The translations under genes were made by a program, and so were the position numbers. From an uncultured Bacilli bacterium (GTDB lineage Bacteria > Bacillota_I > Bacilli_A > RF39 > UBA660), in contig CANQHM010000006.1 of NCBI GenBank assembly GCA_947623845.1, positions 1 to 35,776 on the forward strand: a DNA stretch of 35,776 nt, given 5' to 3'. The notes under the pieces were generated by a model. The model was not told the DNA's origin, ran no database searches, and saw only the letters and a list, made by a program, of their open reading frames with translations. This document shows, in pieces, positions 1 through 6,606 of this stretch. Each line of letters starts with the position of its first letter. Position 1 is the stretch's first letter.

Positions 1-5
1 AAATT

Positions 6-56
6 AAAACATCACAAAGCCTTATAAATACTGGACGAAATGATGTTTTTTTATTA
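6..56 (+). terminator. Hairpin with T-rich tail at the left edge (possible terminator)
   Basis: AAAACATCA (6-14) pairs perfectly with TGATGTTTT (41-49), followed by T-rich sequence. The 26-base loop is long for an intrinsic terminator. It could end a + strand gene entering from the left, or be part of the end of an element inserted in sigK. Confidence 0.3.
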
Positions 57-58
57 TT

Positions 59-367
59 TCAACTGTCAAACTCGGGAGTTTGTTTATCTAAAGAGTATGA
101 GTCAATCCCTTTAATAAGTCCAATAGTTCCAATACTTATTAAATCATCTGTATCGGTAAATTTATTTTCAAACTTCTTAACAATATGTGCTACCAATCTT
201 AAATTATGTTCTATAAGACGAGCTCTAGCATCCATATCATGTTCTAATATCATCTTCCTAATACATTCCTCTTCCTCATCTTTACTTAAAGGATTAGGAA
301 AAACATTATTAGAATAACTCCCTGTAAAAAATAACATACTTTTAAGTAACTCGATTAAATAAGACAA
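59..367 (-). pseudogene. sigK: RNA polymerase sigma-K factor, N-terminal half only (interrupted sigK)
   Basis: The 102-residue product matches the N-terminal part of the late mother-cell sigma factor SigK: a short hydrophobic leader like pro-sigma-K, then 'NNVFPNPLS', 'LIEHNLRLVAHIVKKFEN' and 'DLISIGTIGLIKGIDSYS' (start of region 2). The 'EHNLRLVAHIVKK' wording fits sigma-K better than sigma-E. After 'SLDKQT' a normal SigK continues with a 'KLATYAARC'-type segment; here it reads 'PEFDS' and stops (TGA). The rest of region 2 and all of regions 3 and 4 are absent from positions 1-75 in any frame. TTG start (365-367), preceded by AGGTGA at good spacing. Either a broken gene or the upstream half of a sigK split by an excisable element, as with the B. 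subtilis skin element. The identification is firm; its functional state is unknown because the window ends here. Confidence 0.85.
67..82. repeat. Palindrome at the point where sigK similarity ends (possible recombination site)
   Basis: Two 7-base arms, CAAACTC (67-73) and GAGTTTG (76-82), form a perfect inverted repeat around a 2-base centre (GG on this strand). It lies on the codons where the protein stops resembling SigK. Inverted arms around a dinucleotide are typical of serine-recombinase att sites, but a palindrome this short can arise by chance. Confidence 0.3.
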
Positions 368-431
368 AACAAATCACCTAATAAAAATTATTATTATTTA
401 TATAAAGTTATTCCATCTTTTAAAGAAGATG

Positions 432-440
432 TGATATAAT
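432..440 (+). promoter_or_regulatory. Extended -10 promoter for the lipoprotein operon
   Basis: TGATATAAT is an extended -10 box (TG, one base, TATAAT at 435-440). No convincing -35. Transcription would begin near 447, about 12 bases before the chosen ATG at 459. Confidence 0.6.
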
Positions 441-458
441 TAATTTATGGTGATAATC

Positions 459-1001
459 ATGAAAAAAACATTTCTTTTATTAGTTAGTTTATTACTATTA
501 TGCGGTTGTAATAAAGCGAAAGGTACTTGGTGTCGTTATATCCAAACTTATTCAGTTTATGGGATTGTAAGAGATGATATTAGTGCAGCAGAGAAACAAC
601 AAGTATTTAGTTATTTTGATACGGTAGAAGATATGAAATCTTACGATTATCTAGATGATGTTGAAGATGCAAAAGGAATGTTTATTATCTATCTAAAAGA
701 TGATACTCATACAAGAGAAGTAAAAGGGGCTTTAGAAAAATATGATTTTATTTATGAAGCTGGTTTAAGAGATATTGAAAGTAAAGAAGAAGAACTTATT
801 ATTGGTAATAAAGAGTTTACCTATAAATATAATTTAACAGAAAGTAATTCTTCATCTTATGAAGGAACCTATAAAATCGAAGATAACACCATTAAAACTA
901 ATGTCGATAGTTTAAGATTTTATTTAAAAGATGATTATTTATGTAAAGAATTTACTTGTAATACGATATATGTAAAAAGTAAAAATAAAACTTGTGATTA
1001 G
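459..1001 (+). CDS. Small predicted lipoprotein, function unknown
   Basis: The protein has 180 residues from the ATG at 459. An upstream in-frame ATG at 447 is less likely because GGTGAT (449-454) is a ribosome binding site for 459. The N-terminus is a lipoprotein signal: Lys-Lys, a Leu/Val-rich stretch, then the lipobox LLCGC with the lipidated Cys about 18 residues in. The mature part is acidic and hydrophilic, with many Asp/Glu/Lys/Tyr residues and three further Cys near the C-terminus, one ending 'TCD'. I recognise no domain. It is first in a run with yqeG, yqeH and mutL; its stop overlaps the yqeG ribosome binding site, suggesting co-transcription. Expected on the outer face of the membrane. 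Confidence 0.75.
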   Translation: MKKTFLLLVSLLLLCGCNKAKGTWCRYIQTYSVYGIVRDDISAAEKQQVFSYFDTVEDMKSYDYLDDVEDAKGMFIIYLKDDTHTREVKGALEKYDFIYEAGLRDIESKEEELIIGNKEFTYKYNLTESNSSSYEGTYKIEDNTIKTNVDSLRFYLKDDYLCKEFTCNTIYVKSKNKTCD

Positions 1002-1012
1002 GAGGTTTGTAA

Positions 1013-1537
1013 ATGTTTGATAAATTCTATCCCGATATTTATGCTAAAGACATCTTTAGTATTGATTATGAAATGCTAAAAACCCGTAAAATTAAATGTT
1101 TACTATTTGATTTAGATAATACTTTAGCAACCATTAATGAAACTACCCCCGCTCCTAAAGTAAAAGAACTTGTTAACTACTTAGAAGGTTTAAAATTTAA
1201 AGTAATTATTATGACTAATTCTTCTAAAAAACGGGCGAAACCTTTTAAAGAGTTATTAAATGTTGATACTTCATGTCGGAGTATGAAACCTTTAAAAAGA
1301 AAATTTAAAAAAATCTTAAAAATGTATCACTTAAAAGCTTCTGATGTGGCGATGATTGGGGATCAATTACTTACCGATGTTTTTGGGGCAAACCGCATGG
1401 GAATTACGAGTATCTTCATAAATAAACGCGCTGCCAGTGATTTTGCTTGGTCAAAACCTGGAAGAAAAATTGAAGAATTTATCTTAAATTATTTCCATAA
1501 AAAAGATATGTGGACGAAAGGAAAGTATTATGATTAA
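1013..1537 (+). CDS. yqeG: YqeG-family HAD phosphatase
   Basis: A 174-residue HAD-superfamily subfamily IIIA hydrolase. Motif I is 'LFDLDNT' (nucleophile Asp33, acid/base Asp35), motif II the Thr/Ser in 'IIMTNSS', a Lys lies in 'SMKP', and the metal-binding 'IGDQLLTDVFGAN' is motif IV. Length and motif order fit YqeG, a family whose substrate is not firmly established. AGGAGG lies seven bases before the ATG. It overlaps yqeH by eight bases; yqeG-yqeH adjacency is conserved in Bacilli, and YqeG orthologues are often linked to nucleotide or phosphoglycerol phosphate turnover. Family assignment is strong, biochemical role uncertain. Confidence 0.9.
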   Translation: MFDKFYPDIYAKDIFSIDYEMLKTRKIKCLLFDLDNTLATINETTPAPKVKELVNYLEGLKFKVIIMTNSSKKRAKPFKELLNVDTSCRSMKPLKRKFKKILKMYHLKASDVAMIGDQLLTDVFGANRMGITSIFINKRAASDFAWSKPGRKIEEFILNYFHKKDMWTKGKYYD

Positions 1538-2480
1538 AAAGTGTCAGGGTTGTGGAGCCGTCTTACAAGATAAAGATTCCGAAAGTCTTGGTTATGTACC
1601 TAATCTTAGTAAAAATATTTGTTTACGTTGTTTTAAAATGCAAAACTATGGTTATAAAACTTTAACTAATTTAAATTTTACTAATGAAAATATTATTACT
1701 AAGATTAATAAAACTGCTAATTTAGTCTTCTTTTTAGTTGATTTCTTAAGTATTTCCAATGAAACTCTTACTTATTTTAAGAGTATTAAAAATCCTAAAA
1801 TATTAGTTATGAATAAAATTGATTTATTACCTAAAAGTTTTAAATTTCCTAAAATAAAAGAATTTATTAAAAATTATTATGATATTGTTGATGATATCAT
1901 CTTTATTAGTGCGAAGAACAAACAAAGTACCAGGCGAATTTTAAAAATTATGAGCGAATATCAAACTAAAAAAGCTTTATTAGTAGGGTATACGAATAGT
2001 GGTAAGAGTACTTTAATTAATGCGTTAACTAATAAAAAATTAACGACATCGTATCTTCCTAATACCACCCTTGATTTTATAACAATTCATATAGATAGTG
2101 AGCATACTTTATTAGATACCCCTGGTTTAATGCCGAATACTAGCTTATTAGATCTTAATGAGTATAGTTTATTAGCGGGGAAAAATATTAAAGCCCTAAC
2201 TTATCAAATGAAAGAAGATACAATCATTAATATTTTAGATAAAATAAGTATGCAAACGCAAAATAAAAATAGTGTAACAGTATATCTTAGTGATAAAATT
2301 AATCCTACCAAAGTATTTAAAGATACCCTAAATTTACCAAAAACTCCTATGAAAATTAATACTAATAGTGATATTATTATCTTAGGAGTATGTTTAATTA
2401 ATATTAAAGAACCATGTGATTTAATTTTAGGTATAAAAGATAAGGATTTAATCGAAATAAGACCATCAATATTTAGTTAA
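1530..2480 (+). CDS. yqeH: Ribosome biogenesis GTPase YqeH (circularly permuted)
   Basis: A 316-residue GTPase needed in related bacteria for 30S subunit assembly. The N-terminal zinc finger has two CxxC pairs (Cys5/Cys8, Cys31/Cys34). The GTPase motifs are permuted: G4 'NKID' (93-96) precedes G1 'GYTNSGKST' (151-159) and G3 'DTPG' (194-197), diagnostic of the YqeH/RsgA/YlqF type. The C-terminal part is the usual less conserved RNA-binding region. Length is slightly below the usual 360-370. It starts inside yqeG, so translation is probably coupled. In B. subtilis, aroE/yqeI/nadD/yqeK follow; here mutL follows 15 bases downstream, a local rearrangement. Confidence 0.93.
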   Translation: MIKKCQGCGAVLQDKDSESLGYVPNLSKNICLRCFKMQNYGYKTLTNLNFTNENIITKINKTANLVFFLVDFLSISNETLTYFKSIKNPKILVMNKIDLLPKSFKFPKIKEFIKNYYDIVDDIIFISAKNKQSTRRILKIMSEYQTKKALLVGYTNSGKSTLINALTNKKLTTSYLPNTTLDFITIHIDSEHTLLDTPGLMPNTSLLDLNEYSLLAGKNIKALTYQMKEDTIINILDKISMQTQNKNSVTVYLSDKINPTKVFKDTLNLPKTPMKINTNSDIIILGVCLINIKEPCDLILGIKDKDLIEIRPSIFS

Positions 2481-2495
2481 AGGAAGTGATTCAAA

Positions 2496-4247
2496 ATGTC
2501 TAAAATAAAGTTTATGAGTGAAAATCTTGCTAATAAAATTCAAGCGGGTGAAGTCGTCGAAAGAATATCTTCAGTTGTTAAAGAATTAGTAGAAAATAGC
2601 ATTGATGCCGAAGCTAAAACTATTACCATTAATCTTGAAAGTGGGGGACTTACTAAAATTGAAGTAATCGATGATGGTATCGGTATGGACCCCGAAGATG
2701 CTTCTTTATGTTTTGGTAGACATGCCACGAGTAAATTAGTAAGAGAAGACGATTTATTCTTTATTAATACCCTAGGTTTTAGAGGAGAAGCCCTTCCATC
2801 TATCGCTAGTGTTTCCGAAGTCGTTCTTACAACCTCGACTAAAGACGAAGGTACCATGGTCCATATTAAAGGGGGAAAAGAACTTGAAAGAACTAGTGCC
2901 CCTTTATTCCAAGGTACCAAAATAACTGTAACGAATCTATTCTATAACACCCCCGCGCGTCTTAAATACTTAAAAAGTGAACAAGCAGAACTTGGTAATA
3001 CCATCACTTTAGTAGAGCGCCTTGCTTTATCGCATCCCCAAATTAAATTTACTTTAACTAATAATGAACGCGTTTTAGTAAAAACTAGTGGTAGTAAAGA
3101 TTTAAAAAAGACCATCCACGAAATCTATGGCATTCAAGTATCTTCTAAATTATTAGAAATAAAGGGTAGTAATGATGATTATGATGTTTATGGTTATATT
3201 TGTAAACCAGAAATCTTAAAATCTAATCGTAACCATATGATAACGATCGTAAATGATCGAGTTGTAAGAAATAATGACTTAAATAGAGCGATTAATGATG
3301 CTTATTATACCTATAAACCTGATATTAAATATCCCATTGCGATTTTAAAAATTGATACTGATCCCACTCTAATCGATGTAAATATTCATCCTACTAAACA
3401 AGATATTAAAATGAGTAAGATGGATGGCTTATATAAATTAATTGTTGATTTAATAAAAGAAGCTTTATATAACAATCTCTTAATTCCAGTTATGAATATT
3501 AAACCTAAAGAAGAATTAGAAAGAGAAGATATCGTAAATAATATTATTGCGGAAGAAGAAACAAAGTATGCTCCTAAAGAGGAAGATAGTATTCAAACTA
3601 CTCTTGATTTAAGTTATACGGAAGATAAAAAAGAGGTTATAGTACCTAATGAAACTATTAAAAACTTAGTTTTATACCCTGTGGGCCTTGCTTTAGGAAC
3701 TTATATCATCGCTGAAAATGAAGATGGTGTTTACTTAATCGATCAACACGCCGCCCAAGAACGTATTAACTATGAAAAGTATTTAAAAGCTTTAAAAGAA
3801 GAAAAAGTAACCACCACCAAATTATTAATACCTATAACTATTGAGTTATCTAGTAGTGAGTTTAATAAAATTAAAGAAAATATGGATGTCTTAACAAAAA
3901 TGGGGATTATTTTAGAAGAATTTGGTATTAATACCTTTATTGTTAAAGAACATCCTACTTGGTTAAAAACCGGTTTTGAAGAAGAACAAATCCGTAAAAT
4001 AATTGATTTAGTTATGGAAAAAGAAAAAGATTTCGATTATATTAAATTTAATGAACATATTGCGATAACTCTAGCTTGTAAAATGAGTATTAAAGCGAAT
4101 ATGCGCATTAGTTATGAAGCTATGGAAGAAATTCTTACGGAACTGGTAAAAACTACTAATCCTTATAACTGCCCCCATGGGAGACCAACGATTATTCATT
4201 TTACCAAGTATGATCTAGAAAAAATGTTTAAAAGAGTAATGAATTAG
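2496..4247 (+). CDS. mutL: DNA mismatch repair protein MutL
   Basis: A 583-residue MutL. The N-terminal GHKL ATPase shows 'ELVENSIDA' (motif I), 'DDGIGM' (II) and 'TLGFRGEALPSI' (III); the transducer domain contains 'VNIHPTKQDIK'. After an acidic linker (about residues 335-380) comes a C-terminal endonuclease domain with the metal-binding DQHAAQE signature (from Asp416, with a further Glu five residues on), an 'ACKMSIKAN' motif and 'CPHGRP' (559-564). This is the nicking type of MutL found in bacteria lacking MutH. The ribosome binding site AGGAAGTG precedes the ATG. No mutS lies in the window, although the two are often adjacent. The next gene starts 11 bases after the stop. Confidence 0.96.
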   Translation: MSKIKFMSENLANKIQAGEVVERISSVVKELVENSIDAEAKTITINLESGGLTKIEVIDDGIGMDPEDASLCFGRHATSKLVREDDLFFINTLGFRGEALPSIASVSEVVLTTSTKDEGTMVHIKGGKELERTSAPLFQGTKITVTNLFYNTPARLKYLKSEQAELGNTITLVERLALSHPQIKFTLTNNERVLVKTSGSKDLKKTIHEIYGIQVSSKLLEIKGSNDDYDVYGYICKPEILKSNRNHMITIVNDRVVRNNDLNRAINDAYYTYKPDIKYPIAILKIDTDPTLIDVNIHPTKQDIKMSKMDGLYKLIVDLIKEALYNNLLIPVMNIKPKEELEREDIVNNIIAEEETKYAPKEEDSIQTTLDLSYTEDKKEVIVPNETIKNLVLYPVGLALGTYIIAENEDGVYLIDQHAAQERINYEKYLKALKEEKVTTTKLLIPITIELSSSEFNKIKENMDVLTKMGIILEEFGINTFIVKEHPTWLKTGFEEEQIRKIIDLVMEKEKDFDYIKFNEHIAITLACKMSIKANMRISYEAMEEILTELVKTTNPYNCPHGRPTIIHFTKYDLEKMFKRVMN

Positions 4248-4258
4248 AGGTGATAAAC

Positions 4259-5230
4259 ATGAATTATTATTGTGATGTTTATAGTTTAGTTGAAGGAGTT
4301 GCTACCCATCAAATTGCCAAGCTTGAAAATAAGACAGAAGAAGATCGTTTAGATCAAATTATTTATAATGAATCTTTTAAAAGTAATCGGGTCGCTATCT
4401 CTATTGTAACTAAAAAAAGTGAAGATAAGTTTTATATAACTAAAGCCACTGTTGTCTTACCACCCGTCTTATCTAGTCTTGATAAAGCTAAAACTTTAGA
4501 ACTAATTGATAATCTTTTAATGCGGGATATCTTAAATATGGCGCGTTTATTTGTTCTAAATTTTAAAAGTAGTAAAGATAACTATGATATTGAATATCAC
4601 AAATTTAAGAAAGATGAATATTCTTTTCTAAAACCGGTAGTAGAAACTTATTTTAACGAAAAAACTGGTCGTCTTACGGAAGAAGAGGAGACTACTTTAA
4701 AAAATTATCGCACCTTTAATTTAGAAAATATTGTCTTTAAAGAACATACTAAAAAACCCTTTTCCAATAATCTTGGCACAATAATAATTACCAAAGATGA
4801 TAATTACTATGAAATGGCCGAAACCCAAGCTTATCATGAAAAGAGTGCCGCTTTAACTTTAGCTAAACATTATCAAGATAATGCTTACTTAAAATATGAT
4901 ATTAATAAAATAATATCTTTAGGAGACATTGTAGTGGTCTTAAGTGCTTTACAAGTTTTAGTGTATCGTCCTCCTATTATTACGGAGTTTCAAACAAAAA
5001 TGCTAGAGCGTTTACAAGAACGTTTACGAGAGTACGGAGTAAAGTATCAAACAGAAGTAATCACTGGGGCTTTTATCTATACTGGTGAAAATATACTTGG
5101 AGTTATGGAGTTTTTAGAAGATAAAAGATCAACTAAGAGTTTAACAACTGATGAAGTAAATAACATAATAAAAGAAACCAATGAGCTATATTATGCTCCG
5201 GTTTCTGAGTCTAATGGCGTAACCAGATAA
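4259..5230 (+). CDS. Conserved-looking protein of unknown function downstream of mutL
   Basis: A 323-residue soluble protein; the start is the ATG at 4259 because GAGGTGAT is correctly spaced for it, rather than an in-frame GTG at 4250. No signal peptide, membrane segment or motif I can name. It is rich in Lys, Glu, Asn, Tyr and Thr and reads as alternating strand/helix, with a helix-like basic/acidic segment near 235-265 ('LERLQERLREYG') and an acidic C-terminus. It follows mutL by 11 bases and precedes a strong terminator, so it closes the yqeG-yqeH-mutL operon. Codon use resembles its neighbours, so there is no sign of recent transfer. A DNA-repair role would be guilt by association only. 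Confidence 0.75.
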   Translation: MNYYCDVYSLVEGVATHQIAKLENKTEEDRLDQIIYNESFKSNRVAISIVTKKSEDKFYITKATVVLPPVLSSLDKAKTLELIDNLLMRDILNMARLFVLNFKSSKDNYDIEYHKFKKDEYSFLKPVVETYFNEKTGRLTEEEETTLKNYRTFNLENIVFKEHTKKPFSNNLGTIIITKDDNYYEMAETQAYHEKSAALTLAKHYQDNAYLKYDINKIISLGDIVVVLSALQVLVYRPPIITEFQTKMLERLQERLREYGVKYQTEVITGAFIYTGENILGVMEFLEDKRSTKSLTTDEVNNIIKETNELYYAPVSESNGVTR

Positions 5231-5252
5231 AGCAACTTAGTTTGCTTTTTTT
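5229..5252 (+). terminator. Intrinsic terminator of the mutL operon
   Basis: AAAGCAA (5229-5235) pairs with TTGCTTT (5242-5248) around a six-base loop, followed by a T-run. The stem begins at the stop codon of the preceding gene. Confidence 0.8.
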
Positions 5253-5289
5253 ATCTTATAGGAAAGTTCATAAAAATTTTAAAAATTTC

Positions 5290-5319
5290 TTGACGAACAC
5301 AAGTTTGCTGATATATAAT
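5290..5319 (+). promoter_or_regulatory. Promoter of tnpB
   Basis: TTGACG (5290-5295), an 18-base spacer and a perfect TATAAT (5314-5319), followed by AAGGAG at 5328-5333. Confidence 0.75.
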
Positions 5320-5342
5320 ATTTTTACAAGGAGAAAATAGTT

Positions 5343-6479
5343 ATGATTATTAATAAAGCTTATAAATTTAGAATGTATCCTAATGAAAATCAAAAAGAAC
5401 TAATTAATAAAACTATTGGTTGTACTAGATTCATTTATAACTATATGTTAAATTTGAAAAATGATAATATTCATTTATCAAATTTTGATTTAAGTAAAAA
5501 AATATCACCTTTAATTGTTAAATATCCTTTTCTAAAAGAAGTAGATAATTGTGCTTTAAGATGTACTTTATTTGATTTAGATAATGGGTTTAAAAAGTAT
5601 TTTAATAAAAAGAGTGGTTATCCTAAGTTTAAAGCTAAAGGAGTAAAGGATAGTTATCGTACTAATTATATTAAGAATAAGTATAAAGATAAAGTTTATG
5701 AAAATATAAAATTAGATTTAATAAATAAAAAGATAACTTTACCTAAATTAAAAGAAGTAAAAATAAGAGGTTATAGACATTTAACAAAAATAAATGGAAG
5801 AATACTTAATGCTACTATTTCTAAAGTAGCAGATAAATATTATGTATCAATATGTGTAGAAGAAGAATTAAATATAAAAGAAGTAATTCCATCAAGTGTT
5901 ATAGGAATAGATGTAGGAATAAAAAGTTTAGTAACAACTAGTGATGGAACTACTTATGGTAATCCTAATTATTTAAATAAATATGAAAAACGAATAAAAA
6001 GATTACAAAGAAATTTATCTAGAAAAGTTAAAAATAGTAATAACTATTATAAAACTAAAATGAAACTAGAAGAAACATATAGAAAACTGAAAAATGCAAG
6101 AATTAAAACTAATGAGGAAATAGTAAGTAAAATAGTAAAAGAAAATGATATTATAATAAGTGAAGACTTAAGTGTAAAAACAATGATAAAAGAAGCAGAC
6201 AAACACGTAAGAAAATTTATATCTAATTCTACAATGGGAGACATAATAAGAAGATTAAAATATAAATGTCTATGGTTAGGTAAGAAATTTTATCAAGTAA
6301 ATAGATATTATGCCAGTAGTCAGATATGTTCAAGATGTAATCATAAAGATATAGAAATGAAAGACTTAAGCAAGAGGAAATATAAATGTAGTAATTGTGG
6401 ATTAGAAATAGATAGAGATGTAAATGCCAGTATAAATATAATGGTTGAAGGATTATTTAAAAATTATCAATTTAATTAA
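5343..6479 (+). CDS. tnpB: TnpB-family RNA-guided nuclease (IS605 OrfB)
   Basis: A 378-residue, full-length TnpB. The N-terminal helix-turn-helix/wedge part begins 'KAYKFRMYPNENQ', typical of the family. All three RuvC acids are present: Asp190 in 'GIDVGIKSL', Glu274 in 'IISEDLS' and Asp359 in 'DRDVNASINI'. A four-Cys zinc ribbon (Cys329, Cys332, Cys349, Cys352) sits between the last two. Known TnpBs cut DNA programmed by an omega RNA made from the element's right end, next to a transposon-specific adjacent motif, and help retain the element. It has its own promoter and ribosome binding site. No internal stops or frameshifts, so it is probably active. No tnpA is adjacent. Confidence 0.95.
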   Translation: MIINKAYKFRMYPNENQKELINKTIGCTRFIYNYMLNLKNDNIHLSNFDLSKKISPLIVKYPFLKEVDNCALRCTLFDLDNGFKKYFNKKSGYPKFKAKGVKDSYRTNYIKNKYKDKVYENIKLDLINKKITLPKLKEVKIRGYRHLTKINGRILNATISKVADKYYVSICVEEELNIKEVIPSSVIGIDVGIKSLVTTSDGTTYGNPNYLNKYEKRIKRLQRNLSRKVKNSNNYYKTKMKLEETYRKLKNARIKTNEEIVSKIVKENDIIISEDLSVKTMIKEADKHVRKFISNSTMGDIIRRLKYKCLWLGKKFYQVNRYYASSQICSRCNHKDIEMKDLSKRKYKCSNCGLEIDRDVNASINIMVEGLFKNYQFN

Positions 6480-6597
6480 TAAAATATAAATAAAAAAGCA
6501 AGTACGGTCGCGACGATCGGAATTTAGGTCTGTGGAGGAGGAAACTCCATTGAAACAGAAAAAAGAAATCGTGAGGTTTCTTACGATAAAACAAAAA
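6480..6597 (+). ncRNA. Putative omega RNA / structured right end of the tnpB element
   Basis: The 118 bases after the tnpB stop contain a run of hairpins unlike the surrounding AT-rich DNA: the self-complementary GTCGCGAC (6507-6514); a nested stem CTGT (6530-6533) / ACAG (6555-6558) enclosing GGAG (6537-6540)-GAAA-CTCC (6545-6548); and TCGT (6569-6572) / ACGA (6583-6586). In studied TnpB systems this region is the guide scaffold, with the guide being the host sequence just past the element end. If so, the resident guide would read into the last bases of the convergent ABC transporter gene. Exact end not determinable here. Confidence 0.6.
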
Positions 6598-6606
6598 TAA
6601 TTTTAA

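Larger units (their letters stand above)
5265..6597 (+). mobile_element. IS605/IS1341-type element carrying tnpB only (approximate ends)
   Basis: A single tnpB gene with a structured non-coding right end, inserted between the mutL-operon terminator and the convergent ABC transporter. There is no TnpA Tyr1 transposase, so it is a non-autonomous or relic IS200/IS605 unit (IS1341-like). No terminal inverted repeats or target duplication are expected for this class. Codon use in tnpB (mostly AGA for Arg, many ATA for Ile) differs from neighbouring housekeeping genes, consistent with acquisition. Ends are estimates: left between the terminator and the tnpB promoter, right after the last hairpin near 6586-6597. 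Confidence 0.7.

Noticed and set aside
1..66. A short minus-strand frame reading past the sigK stop (from a TTG near 80)
   Set aside because: It has no ribosome binding site, runs off the edge after about 25 codons, and contains a hairpin; too little to call a gene.
59..367. The truncated sigma factor could be sigma-E, not sigma-K
   Set aside because: 'LIEHNLRLVAHIVKKFEN' and 'GLIKGIDSYS' match sigma-K wording; sigma-E usually has 'LIERNLRLVVYIARKFEN' and 'GLIKAVNTFNP'. The short hydrophobic leader also fits pro-sigma-K.
2540..2920. Minus-strand 126-codon frame inside mutL
   Set aside because: Shadow of the mutL reading frame; the + strand carries all MutL motifs here.
5343..6479. TnpB as a miniature Cas12 effector
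   Set aside because: The size (378 residues), IS605-type termini and lack of an array or cas genes fit a transposon TnpB.
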